Source: Pseudomonas marginalis
GTDB lineage: Bacteria > Pseudomonadota > Gammaproteobacteria > Pseudomonadales > Pseudomonadaceae
Assembly: GCF_024169655.1 (NCBI RefSeq)
Contig: NZ_JALJWV010000001.1
Location: 3,291,001 to 3,355,000 of the forward strand
DNA length: 64,000 bases
Direction of reading: 5' to 3'
Under the pieces are notes generated by a model that made no database searches, was not told where the DNA came from, and was given only the letters and a program-made list of their open reading frames with translations. The position numbers and the translations under genes were made by a program. Positions 10,088 to 18,195 of this stretch are shown piece after piece (the first letter of the stretch is position 1; each line of letters starts with the position of its first letter).

Positions 10088-10285
10088 ACCAGGGCGCCGA
10101 GCGCGCCCTCCACCGGCGGCCATCGCCGACCGGCGCAAGCCGCAGGCTTGCAGGTGCTGCATTTCAGCATCAATGAACTTAAGCCATGGGCGATTCGCGA
10201 GCGCAGCATCCTGTTGCGCGAGCTGGAAACGCTGCCGGGGACCCTTCACGCCCTGATCGCGACCTTAATGCTGCAAAGCGCCTAG
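10088..10285 (+). pseudogene. Possible 3' remnant of an unidentified gene
   Basis: An open frame of about 65 codons without a credible start (a GTG at 10154 is the only candidate) ends at TAG 10283-10285. From about 10142 it reads like real protein (GLQVLHFSINEL, then IRERSILLRELE and LPGTLHALIATLML), with amphipathic helices and Pseudomonas codons. I do not recognise the family. It may be the tail of a deleted gene, or chance. Confidence 0.25.
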
Positions 10286-10318
10286 ACTCCAGAGTCACCT
10301 TGCCAGAGGAGACTGCCC

Positions 10319-10807
10319 ATGCAACTCGAAGGTTCCTGCCATTGCGGCGCCGTGACGTTCAGCCTGACCAGTGCCCATCCCTACCCTTACCAGCGCTGCT
10401 ATTGCTCGATTTGCCGCAAGACCCAGGGCGGCGGCGGTTACGCAATCAACCTGGCGGGCGACAGCAACAGCCTGAAAGTGCGCGGGCGCAAGCTGATCTC
10501 GATCTACCACGCCCGGCTCAAGCCCGAGGGTGCCAGCCGCGCCCATACCAGCAGTGCCGAGCGGCATTTCTGCTCACAATGCGGCAGCGCGCTATGGCTG
10601 TTCAGCCCGGAGTGGCCGGAGCTGATCCATCCGTTTGCCTCGGCCATCGACACGCCATTGCCGGTGCCGCCGCAACACACGCACCTGATGCTCGGCTCCA
10701 AGGCGCCCTGGGTCGAAGTCAGCGTGCGCAAGGGCGACCTGCAGTTCGATGAATACCCGCAGGAGTCGATCGCGCAGTGGCATGAACGGTTGGGGCTTAG
10801 CCGTTAA
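10319..10807 (+). CDS. GFA/CENP-V family zinc protein
   Basis: A 162-residue protein of the GFA (glutathione-dependent formaldehyde-activating enzyme-like) family. The zinc-binding cysteines are all visible: Cys7 and Cys9 in GSCHCG, Cys27, Cys29 and Cys32 in CYCSIC, and Cys85 and Cys88 in FCSQCGS. This is the usual set for the Mss4-like fold. Despite the family name, most members have no proven enzymatic activity. The GAGGAGACTGCCC ribosome site supports the ATG at 10319. The gene stands alone between ampC and the convergent rstB-like kinase. Confidence 0.88.
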   Translation: MQLEGSCHCGAVTFSLTSAHPYPYQRCYCSICRKTQGGGGYAINLAGDSNSLKVRGRKLISIYHARLKPEGASRAHTSSAERHFCSQCGSALWLFSPEWPELIHPFASAIDTPLPVPPQHTHLMLGSKAPWVEVSVRKGDLQFDEYPQESIAQWHERLGLSR

Positions 10808-10882
10808 CCGTCCGTGACGGCAGACTCGCAGGCGCGATTTTACCGTTGCGCCCAGCGTTGATCGCCCTCGCATTCCAGAGCG

Positions 10883-12160
10883 TCAAGCGTCATACGCCCA
10901 GCTCATCCGAAACGACGCCCCGCCCCACTCGGAGTCTTGCACTAGCACCTGCCCGCCATGCCATTGGCTGACCCGCTGCACCAGCGCCAGGCCCAGGCCG
11001 AAGCCGCCGGTGCGGCGGTCACGGCTGGCGTCGAGGCGTATGAACGGCTGGAAGATCTTCGCCCGGCCCTCCTCGGGTATGCCCGGGCCGTCGTCGCAGA
11101 CCCGCACCTCATAACCGCTGCCGAACTTGACCAGCGACACTTCTACCCGGCGGTCGGCGTAACGGATGGCGTTACGCAGCAGGTTGATCACCGCGCGCGC
11201 CATGAAGCGCGGTTCGATCTGGATAACGTCGACCTCACACCTGCGCAAGGACAACTGCACGCCTTCCGCCTCAGCCTCCAGGGCGACGCTGCCGATCACG
11301 CTGTCGAGCCAACTGTGAGCCTCGATAGCCTCCCGCGTGACCTGGGTGGCGCCGCGCTCCAGGCTGGCGTAGGTCAACAGTTCAGAGACCATTTCCTCCA
11401 ACTCGCAAAGGTCGGCGTACATGTCGGCGATCAGTGCACGGCTCTGCCGGGGATCGGCCTGTTGTTTGAGCTGGTCGAGCTCGAACGACAAGCGCGCGAT
11501 AGGCGTGCGCAGTTCATGTGAGACCGCGTTGGTCAACTCACGCTGGTTGGCAATCAGGCTTTCGATGCGTTCGGCCATCTGGTTGAAATGCCCGGCCAGT
11601 TCGCGCACGGTGGAGCGACGTGGCAACAGGATGCGCGAGCAGAGGTCGTTGTCGCCGAAGCGTTGGGCGGCCAGGCGGATGTGTTCAAGGTCGCGCCAGT
11701 GCGGGCGTACCCAAAAGTACAGCACAAGAGCCAGGCACAACCCGAGAAAACCGTAGGCCCACAGGTACAGCCACTTGGGTTCCTCAGGCAGTTTTATTTC
11801 CAGCAACTGCGGGCCCGCGTCGATACGGGCGAGGAACTCCTTGAAGTCCCCGCGCACCACCAGCAAGCCGTCGCCCAGGAGTTTTTGTTCGCGCTCGGTC
11901 AGTGCCAGGGCGTCCTTTTCCACCAGTTTCAGAGGCAACCCATAGTGGGGTTGCAACTCGGCCAGCCGAGCTTGCCGCGCTTCGCCGAGCAGCGGCCGCA
12001 ATTGCTCGACCAGGCCGTAGGCCGGGCCACGCAGGGCTTCGCGGTTATAGGTTTCGTTGGCTTCGGGCAGCAACTCATCGAACGTGTAGTTGACCAGCCA
12101 GATCGCGCCCGCCAGGCCCAGGGCCAGAATCACATACAGGCGTAGAAACAGGCGCAGCAT
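10883..12160 (-). CDS. rstB: RstB-like sensor histidine kinase
   Basis: A 425-residue membrane sensor. One helix at residues 8-24, a periplasmic domain to about 128, a second helix at about 131-150, then HAMP (151-205) and the kinase core. The phospho-acceptor is His215 in AVSHELRTP. The N box (NLLRNAIRYA), G1 (DDGPGIPEEG) and G2 (GGFGLGLALV) motifs are intact. The length and short periplasmic domain fit the RstB group. It directly abuts its response regulator with no gap, so the pair is one operon. The signal is unknown for this species. Confidence 0.87.
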   Translation of the reverse strand: MLRLFLRLYVILALGLAGAIWLVNYTFDELLPEANETYNREALRGPAYGLVEQLRPLLGEARQARLAELQPHYGLPLKLVEKDALALTEREQKLLGDGLLVVRGDFKEFLARIDAGPQLLEIKLPEEPKWLYLWAYGFLGLCLALVLYFWVRPHWRDLEHIRLAAQRFGDNDLCSRILLPRRSTVRELAGHFNQMAERIESLIANQRELTNAVSHELRTPIARLSFELDQLKQQADPRQSRALIADMYADLCELEEMVSELLTYASLERGATQVTREAIEAHSWLDSVIGSVALEAEAEGVQLSLRRCEVDVIQIEPRFMARAVINLLRNAIRYADRRVEVSLVKFGSGYEVRVCDDGPGIPEEGRAKIFQPFIRLDASRDRRTGGFGLGLALVQRVSQWHGGQVLVQDSEWGGASFRMSWAYDA

Positions 12161-12868
12161 CTAGACCTCCCACGCAAACGGATTGAACAGATAGCCCTTG
12201 CCCCAGATGGTCTTGATGCACACCGGTTCACGGGGGTTGTCGTTGAGCTTGCCGCGCAGTTTGCTGATGTACACGTCGACGCTGCGGTTCAGGCCGTCAA
12301 AGGCGATGCCGCGCATGCGGTTGAGGATGTCATCGCGGGAGAGGATCTTGCCGGCGCTGCTGGCAAGCAACCACAGCAGCTCGAATTCCATGGTGGTGAG
12401 GTCGATCTTCTCGCCGCCCAGGCTGACCACCCGGCAACTGCGGTCAATCGCCAGCCGCCCGAACTCGATGGCCCCGCGTACCGTCGGCTCCGGCGCCTGG
12501 CGACGTTGCAACGCACGCAGGCGGGCCAGCAACACCGGCGGTTTGATCGGTTTGATCACGTAGTCATCGGCGCCGGACTCCAGGCCGAGAATGTGGTCCA
12601 GGTCGTCTTCCTTGGCGGTGAGGATCACGATCGGCGTGTCGGACACCGTGCGAATCTCGCGACACACATGCAGGCCACTCTGGCCGGGCAGCATCAGGTC
12701 GAGCACGACAATCTTTGGCTTGAAATCGAGGAAGGCCGCCAAGGCTGCATCGCCGCGATGCACCACCCGCACTTCAAAACCGTGCTGTGCCAGAAAGTGC
12801 GCGACCAGCCCTGCCAGCTTCTCATCATCCTCAACGAGCAGGACCTTGCCCAGACCCAGGTTTTCCAT
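12161..12868 (-). CDS. rstA: RstA-like OmpR-family response regulator
   Basis: A 235-residue regulator. The receiver domain (about 8-122) has the acidic pair Glu13-Asp14-Asp15, phosphorylation site Asp57 in VVLDLMLPG, and Lys in ILTAKEDD. The C-terminal winged helix (about 135-232) contains the transcription-activation and recognition helices (LNRSVDVYISKLRGKL). It is the first gene of the pair with the kinase downstream. Three helically phased TTTTAA words upstream (12968-13004) are candidate autoregulatory sites. Confidence 0.88.
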   Translation of the reverse strand: MENLGLGKVLLVEDDEKLAGLVAHFLAQHGFEVRVVHRGDAALAAFLDFKPKIVVLDLMLPGQSGLHVCREIRTVSDTPIVILTAKEDDLDHILGLESGADDYVIKPIKPPVLLARLRALQRRQAPEPTVRGAIEFGRLAIDRSCRVVSLGGEKIDLTTMEFELLWLLASSAGKILSRDDILNRMRGIAFDGLNRSVDVYISKLRGKLNDNPREPVCIKTIWGKGYLFNPFAWEV

Positions 12869-12967
12869 AAGCTCTCAGTGTGCGACGCAGATTGAAGTGC
12901 GCGCAGTATAGAAGGCAAGCTGTCCGGCAACAGCGCTTGGTCGGCCACGCGCGATGAAACTTCATGC

Positions 12968-13005
12968 TTTTAAGAGTTTTTAACAAATAGCCTGCAATTT
13001 TTAAC
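12968..13005. promoter_or_regulatory. Three phased TTTTAA repeats upstream of rstA
   Basis: TTTTAA occurs at 12968-12973, 12978-12983 and 12999-13004; the last two are within identical 8-mers TTTTTAAC. Spacings of 10 and 21 bases put all three on one DNA face, about 100-137 bases upstream of rstA. OmpR-family regulators bind phased direct repeats, so this is a candidate autoregulatory site. Confidence 0.35.
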
Positions 13006-13055
13006 GCCATTACAGGCAGCACTATGCGCAAGGATGACCTGGCGTCGCCGCCGCC

Positions 13056-13658
13056 TCAGGTCGGTACGCCACTGTGAAAGCGGAACTCGACGTCCGGCGA
13101 CTCGATCAGCGCCTGCTCGGCCGCCCTCACCCGCTCGATCACCTGGGCAACGTCCTTGGCCTCGCCGTACTGGTACGCCAGCTTCAAGTAACCCTGGTAG
13201 TGCCGCGCCTCGCTTTTCAGCAGGCCGAAGTAGAACTTGCCGAGTTCTTCGTCCAAATGCGGCACCAGGGCCTCGAAACGCTCGCAACTGCGCGCCTCGA
13301 TAAAGGCGCCAACCACCAGGGTGTCCACCAGTTTGACCGGTTCATGGGTGCGCACCACCTTGCGCAGCCCCGAGGCATAACGCCCGGCGTGCAACTGGCG
13401 CAGCTCGACCTTGCGCTTCTTCATCAGGCGCATGACCTGTTCGTGGTGGACCAGTTCTTCGCGTGCCAGGCGCGACATCATATTGATCAAGTCAACATGG
13501 CTGTGATACTTAGCGATCAGGCTCAAGGCGGTGCTGGCGGCCTTGAATTCACAGTTTTTATGGTCGATCAACAGGGTTTCCTGATCGGCCAGTGCGGCCT
13601 GGACCCAGGCGCCAGGGGTGGGGCAGCCGAGGAATTCGTGGATTTCGGGCAGGTTCAT
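13056..13658 (-). CDS. miaE: tRNA-(ms2io6A)-hydroxylase MiaE
   Basis: A 200-residue diiron monooxygenase that hydroxylates the isopentenyl side chain of ms2i6A37 in tRNA. The ferritin-like carboxylate/histidine ligands are visible in EFKAAS, EELVHHEQ, EARSCERFE and SEARHYQGY. The start MNLPEIHEFLG at 13658 fits the family; a TTG 15 bases upstream is possible but weaker. It is divergent from the universal stress gene. Length and motifs match MiaE well. Confidence 0.92.
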   Translation of the reverse strand: MNLPEIHEFLGCPTPGAWVQAALADQETLLIDHKNCEFKAASTALSLIAKYHSHVDLINMMSRLAREELVHHEQVMRLMKKRKVELRQLHAGRYASGLRKVVRTHEPVKLVDTLVVGAFIEARSCERFEALVPHLDEELGKFYFGLLKSEARHYQGYLKLAYQYGEAKDVAQVIERVRAAEQALIESPDVEFRFHSGVPT

Positions 13659-13731
13659 CGGGCTCACGGGCAAAGGATCACAATAGGCCGCCGATTATAC
13701 CGACCGCGCCGCAGACCACCAGCCACTGGCC

Positions 13732-13745
13732 TTGATGTGTATCAA
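13732..13745 (+). promoter_or_regulatory. Perfect Anr/FNR box
   Basis: TTGATGTGTATCAA matches the Anr/FNR consensus TTGAT-N4-ATCAA exactly. Its centre is 41.5 bases upstream of about 13780, the start expected from the TATAGT -10 element at 13769-13774, which is the class II activation geometry. It should switch on the universal stress gene under low oxygen. Confidence 0.8.
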
Positions 13746-13762
13746 CATGACGTCTGGCGGGC

Positions 13763-13778
13763 AGCAACTATAGTTGCT
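13763..13778. promoter_or_regulatory. 16-base palindrome overlapping the -10 element of the usp promoter
   Basis: AGCAACTATAGTTGCT is a perfect palindrome containing the likely -10 hexamer TATAGT. It may be coincidence or a repressor site superimposed on the Anr-dependent promoter. Confidence 0.45.
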
Positions 13779-13807
13779 CAACGCCCCCTTTCTGGAGAGT
13801 CCCGACC

Positions 13808-14671
13808 ATGCAAGCCATCCGCAGCATCCTGGTGGTCCTTGAGCCCGAGCATTCGGAAAGCCTGGCCCTCAAGCGCGCCAAACTGATCGCCGGGGCCACC
13901 GGCGCGCATCTGCACCTACTGGTGTGCGACAAAAAGCGTGAGCATTCAGCGCTGTTGAGTCTGCTCAAGTCCGGCCTGACGGAAGACGGCTACAACGTCA
14001 CGACCGAACAGGCGTGGAGTAACAGCCTGCATGAAACCATCATCGACGTGCAGCAGGCCGAAGGCTGTGGCCTGGTGATCAAGCAGCACTACGCCGACAG
14101 CCCACTGAAAAAGGCGCTGCTGACCCCGGCGGACTGGAAGCTGTTGCGCTACTGCCCTGCGCCGGTCCTGCTGGTCAAGACGGCAACCCCATGGAGCGGC
14201 GGCGTCATTCTTGCAGCCATCGATGTGGGCAATACCGACGCCGAACACCGCGCGCTGCACCACATGATCGTCGACTACGGCTTCGACATTGCCAGCCTGT
14301 CTAAGGCCTCACTGCATGTAATCAGTGCCCATCCATCGCCGATGCTCTCGGCCGGCGACCCGGTGTTTCAGCTCAAGGAAACCATCGAGGCGCGCTATCG
14401 CAAGCAGTGCACGGCATTCCAGACCGAATTTGATATAGACGACGCCCACCTGCATATCGAAGAAGGCCCGGCGGATGTGCTGATTCCCCATACCGCCTAC
14501 ACATTGAAAGCGGCAGTGACGATCATCGGCACCGTGGCGCGCACCGGGCTGACCGGGGCGCTGATCGGCAATACGGCGGAAGTGGTGCTGGATGCACTGG
14601 AAAGCGATGTGCTGGTGCTCAAGCCGCAGACACTGACGGATCAGCTGGAAAAGCTGGCCAACCAGGCCTGA
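13808..14671 (+). CDS. Tandem-domain universal stress protein
   Basis: A 287-residue protein of two Usp domains (about 1-140 and 150-280), the UspE-like arrangement. The first begins with the beta strand IRSILVVLEPEHSES. The second ends with GTVARTGLTGALIGNTAE, the G-2x-G-9x-G(S/T)-like nucleotide region of the family. Such cytosolic proteins aid survival in energy stress and anaerobiosis. A perfect Anr box 63-76 bases upstream, with a -10 element at class II spacing and a TGGAGAG ribosome site, predicts oxygen-controlled expression, as known for several Pseudomonas usp genes. Confidence 0.88.
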   Translation: MQAIRSILVVLEPEHSESLALKRAKLIAGATGAHLHLLVCDKKREHSALLSLLKSGLTEDGYNVTTEQAWSNSLHETIIDVQQAEGCGLVIKQHYADSPLKKALLTPADWKLLRYCPAPVLLVKTATPWSGGVILAAIDVGNTDAEHRALHHMIVDYGFDIASLSKASLHVISAHPSPMLSAGDPVFQLKETIEARYRKQCTAFQTEFDIDDAHLHIEEGPADVLIPHTAYTLKAAVTIIGTVARTGLTGALIGNTAEVVLDALESDVLVLKPQTLTDQLEKLANQA

Positions 14672-14674
14672 TCG

Positions 14675-15145
14675 TCAGGCACCCAACACATCCTTGAGAA
14701 ACCCCGGCGCGATATAGCGCTGGTAATGCGCCTCGGACAGGATAAAAAACTCACGGTCGATGGCATCGCGCAGCTCCGGCAGGCTCCACTCGCGAAACTC
14801 CGGCAGCAGCACCATGCCATAGGCCTCCAGGTTGGAAATCACCCGCGCCCCGCGAGCGATCAACTGGTACGCCCAGCAGTACTCTGACTGGTGCGGTACA
14901 AAGCGAATCTTGCGTTGTTCCAGTTGGCCGCGCAGGGTCTTGGGGTCGAAAACCTCCAGCTTGCCGGCCATGACCTGCACCAGCAGTTGCTCGAGCCGTA
15001 GCCAGACCGCGCGTTTTTCCTCTTCGTTATAGCCATTCCACTGGATCACTTCGTGGTGGAAGCGCTTGCATCCGCGACACACGAGGTCACCGTAAACCGT
15101 GGAGCACAGGCCTACGCAGGGGGTCTTGATGGTGTGGTTGGACAT
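14675..15145 (-). CDS. DUF1289 domain protein
   Basis: A 156-residue protein. The N-terminal DUF1289 motif carries four cysteines, in TPCVGLC...DLVCRGC, probably a small metal site, and is followed by the WNGYNEEEKRAVW signature. The remainder is helical without a known domain. The function is unknown. The ATG at 15145 is preferred over the GTG at 15157. It ends three bases from the convergent usp stop. Confidence 0.82.
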   Translation of the reverse strand: MSNHTIKTPCVGLCSTVYGDLVCRGCKRFHHEVIQWNGYNEEEKRAVWLRLEQLLVQVMAGKLEVFDPKTLRGQLEQRKIRFVPHQSEYCWAYQLIARGARVISNLEAYGMVLLPEFREWSLPELRDAIDREFFILSEAHYQRYIAPGFLKDVLGA

Positions 15146-15541
15146 GGGTGGCAACACGCAAATCAGCGAAACAGTGCACCATGTTAGCCCTTTGTCTAAG
15201 GTTCATCACCCCGCAAACTTGGCTTGGCAACTTACCTTTAGAAATTATTTGCCGTAGAATCAACCGGCCTTATAAGGCGCCAATAATCCGCTGGAAGCTG
15301 TTTTCAAAGCGTCACGAGCACAGTCGATCCTTCAGAACGGTATTGGCGATGGTCAATGACCCCGCAGGTCAAGCCAGCGCCAACCCTCATCAGCTCCGTT
15401 CTGCAGGCGTAAAACTTTGAAAGCAGCTTCTGTGAGGAATGTCGGCAGCGCAGGCTTTGCGGCCCAAAAGGCCCCCGAGCGCGTGCGTGCCGTTCATTTC
15501 TGGATGAGCGTCCCGTGGGACCACTGATGAGGGTAATAACT
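15146..15541. promoter_or_regulatory. acnB upstream region with nested inverted repeats
   Basis: This 396-base gap holds the divergent promoters of the DUF1289 gene and acnB. At 15333-15403 there is a nested structure: CAGAACGG/CCGTTCTG (outer, 15333-15340 with 15396-15403), TTGGCG/CGCCAA (15343-15348 with 15378-15383) and inside it the palindrome GGTCAATGACC (15351-15361). It would form a 71-base stem in the acnB leader or act as protein sites. A TAGAAT hexamer near 15254 could be a -10 element. No ORF is convincing here. Confidence 0.5.
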
Positions 15542-18142
15542 GTGCTTGAAGCGTATCGCAAACATATCGAAGAGCGTGCAGCCCTGGGTATTGTTCCCCA
15601 GCCGCTTAATGCCGAACAAACCGCAGGCCTGGTTGAGCTGCTGAAAAATCCTCCGGCTGGCGAAGAAGAATTCCTCGTTGACCTGATCACCAACCGCATT
15701 CCACCAGGTGTTGACGAAGCAGCCTACGTCAAAGCCGGTTTCCTGTCTGCCCTGGCCAAGGGCGAAGCCACTTCTCCCCTGATCGACAAGAAACGCGCCG
15801 TTGAACTGCTTGGCACCATGCAAGGCGGCTACAACATCGTGACCCTGGTCGAGCTGCTCGACAACGCCGAACTGGCACCTGTCGCCGCCGCTCAACTCAA
15901 GCACACCCTGCTGATGTTCGATGCGTTCCACGACGTGGCTGAAAAAGCCAAGGCTGGCAACGCACACGCCAAAGGCGTGATCCAGTCCTGGGCCGACGGC
16001 GAGTGGTTCAAGAACCGTCCGACCCTGGCCGACAAGATCAGCCTGCGCGTGTTCAAGGTCTCCGGCGAAACCAACACCGACGACTTGTCGCCTGCGCCGG
16101 ACGCCTGGTCCCGCCCTGACATCCCGCTGCACGCCCTGGCCATGCTGAAAATGGCTCGCGACGGCATCGTGCCGGACGAGCAAGGCAAAACCGGCCCGAT
16201 GAAGCAGATCGAAGAAATGCGCGGCCAAGGCTTCCCGATCGCCTACGTCGGTGACGTGGTCGGTACCGGCTCGTCGCGTAAATCGGCAACCAACTCCGTA
16301 CTGTGGTTCTTCGGCGACGACGTTCCTTACGTGCCGAACAAGCGCGCCGGTGGCTTCTGCTTCGGCAGCAAGATCGCTCCGATCTTCTACAACACCATGG
16401 AAGATGCTGGCGCACTGCCGATCGAGTTCGACGTCACCAACATGAACATGGGCGACGTGATCGACCTGTACCCGCATGCTGGCAAAGTCTGCAAGCACGG
16501 TACCGATGAAGTCCTGACCACCTTCGAAATGAAGACCCCGGTGCTGTTGGACGAAGTCCGTGCCGGCGGCCGTATCCCGCTGATCATCGGCCGTGGCCTG
16601 ACCGAGAAGGCGCGTGCCGAACTCGGCCTGCCACCGTCCGACCTGTTCAAGAAGCCGGAAGCTCCGGCCGAAAGCACCAAGGGTTTCACCCTGGCGCAGA
16701 AGATGGTCGGCAAGGCATGCGGCGTGGCTGGCGTTCGTCCAGGCACCTACTGCGAGCCTAAGATGACCACCGTGGGTTCCCAGGACACCACCGGTCCTAT
16801 GACCCGTGACGAACTGAAAGACCTGGCGTGCCTGGGCTTCTCGACCGATCTGGTGATGCAGTCGTTCTGCCACACCGCGGCTTATCCTAAGCCGATCGAC
16901 GTGACCACCCACCACACCCTGCCTGACTTCATCATGACCCGTGGCGGCGTGTCGCTGCGCCCAGGCGACGGCATCATCCACAGCTGGCTGAACCGCATGC
17001 TGCTGCCGGACACCGTCGGCACCGGTGGTGACTCCCACACCCGTTTCCCGATGGGCATCTCGTTCCCGGCCGGTTCCGGCCTGGTAGCGTTCGCCGCAGC
17101 CACTGGCGTAATGCCACTGGACATGCCGGAATCGATCCTGGTGCGCTTCAAAGGCAAAATGCAACCTGGCATCACCCTGCGTGACCTGGTTCATGCCATT
17201 CCTTACTACGCGATCCAGGCTGGCCTGCTGACCGTAGAGAAGAAAGGCAAGAAGAACGCCTTCTCCGGCCGCATCCTGGAAATCGAAGGCCTGGACAACC
17301 TGAGCATCGAACAAGCCTTCGAGCTGTCCGACGCCTCGGCTGAACGTTCGGCTGCCGGTTGCACCATCAAGCTGTCGAAAGAGTCGATCACCGAGTACCT
17401 GAACTCCAACATCACCCTGCTGCGCTGGATGATCGGCGAAGGCTACGGCGATGCACGCACCCTGGAACGTCGCGCCCAAGCGATGGAAGCCTGGGTTGCC
17501 AACCCGGAGCTGATGGTGGCCGATGCCGACGCGGAATACGCCGAAATCATCGAGATCGACCTGGCCGACATCAAGGAGCCTGTGCTCTGCGCGCCAAACG
17601 ATCCGGACGACGCCCGTCTGCTGTCCAGCGTTGCTGGCGAGAAGATCGACGAAGTGTTCATCGGTTCGTGCATGACCAACATCGGTCACTTCCGCGCTGC
17701 CGGTAAACTGCTGGATCAGGTCAAGGGTCAGCTGCCAACCCGTCTGTGGCTGTCGCCGCCGACCAAGATGGACGCTCACCAACTGACCGAAGAAGGCTAC
17801 TACGGCATCTACGGCAAGGCTGGCGCGCGCATGGAAATGCCGGGCTGCTCGCTGTGCATGGGTAACCAGGCACGTGTAGAGCCGAATTCGACCGTTGTGT
17901 CGACTTCGACCCGTAACTTCCCGAACCGTCTGGGCGATGGCGCCAACGTCTACCTGGCTTCGGCCGAGCTGGCGTCGGTGGCTTCGATCCTGGGTCGCCT
18001 GCCGACCGTCGAGGAGTACATGGAATACGCCGCGAAGATCAACACCATGGCCAGCGATGTGTATCGCTACCTGAGTTTCGATCAGATCGCCGAGTTCCGT
18101 GAAAGCGCTGCAAACGCCAACATCCCGGTGCTGCAAGCCTAA
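15542..18142 (+). CDS. acnB: Aconitate hydratase B
   Basis: An 866-residue bifunctional aconitase/2-methylisocitrate dehydratase of the TCA cycle. I start at the GTG 15542 ([17 protein letters not shown]), which matches the usual AcnB N-terminus and has GAGGG upstream; an upstream ATG adds an atypical tail. The HEAT-like and swivel domains come first. The [4Fe-4S] ligands are the Cys in [11 protein letters not shown] and the two Cys in [10 protein letters not shown] near the C-terminus. Length equals known AcnB. In Pseudomonas, acnB is repressed by PrrF-type small RNAs under iron limitation (family knowledge, site not identified). A strong terminator follows. Confidence 0.96.
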   Translation: MLEAYRKHIEERAALGIVPQPLNAEQTAGLVELLKNPPAGEEEFLVDLITNRIPPGVDEAAYVKAGFLSALAKGEATSPLIDKKRAVELLGTMQGGYNIVTLVELLDNAELAPVAAAQLKHTLLMFDAFHDVAEKAKAGNAHAKGVIQSWADGEWFKNRPTLADKISLRVFKVSGETNTDDLSPAPDAWSRPDIPLHALAMLKMARDGIVPDEQGKTGPMKQIEEMRGQGFPIAYVGDVVGTGSSRKSATNSVLWFFGDDVPYVPNKRAGGFCFGSKIAPIFYNTMEDAGALPIEFDVTNMNMGDVIDLYPHAGKVCKHGTDEVLTTFEMKTPVLLDEVRAGGRIPLIIGRGLTEKARAELGLPPSDLFKKPEAPAESTKGFTLAQKMVGKACGVAGVRPGTYCEPKMTTVGSQDTTGPMTRDELKDLACLGFSTDLVMQSFCHTAAYPKPIDVTTHHTLPDFIMTRGGVSLRPGDGIIHSWLNRMLLPDTVGTGGDSHTRFPMGISFPAGSGLVAFAAATGVMPLDMPESILVRFKGKMQPGITLRDLVHAIPYYAIQAGLLTVEKKGKKNAFSGRILEIEGLDNLSIEQAFELSDASAERSAAGCTIKLSKESITEYLNSNITLLRWMIGEGYGDARTLERRAQAMEAWVANPELMVADADAEYAEIIEIDLADIKEPVLCAPNDPDDARLLSSVAGEKIDEVFIGSCMTNIGHFRAAGKLLDQVKGQLPTRLWLSPPTKMDAHQLTEEGYYGIYGKAGARMEMPGCSLCMGNQARVEPNSTVVSTSTRNFPNRLGDGANVYLASAELASVASILGRLPTVEEYMEYAAKINTMASDVYRYLSFDQIAEFRESAANANIPVLQA

Positions 18143-18161
18143 GGGTGTGTTGATGTAAAGG

Positions 18162-18195
18162 ACGCCGCGTATCGCAAGATACGCGGCGTTTTTTT
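18162..18195 (+). terminator. Rho-independent terminator of acnB
   Basis: A 12-base perfect stem (ACGCCGCGTATC with GATACGCGGCGT) closes a GCAA loop and runs into seven T residues. It overlaps the last codon of the convergent SulP gene. Confidence 0.95.

Noticed and set aside
15494..18136. 880-codon open frame antisense to acnB
   Set aside because: It is the shadow of a highly biased GC-rich gene: no family features, low-complexity His/Gln/Gly-rich translation, no ribosome site. acnB is unambiguous on the other strand.
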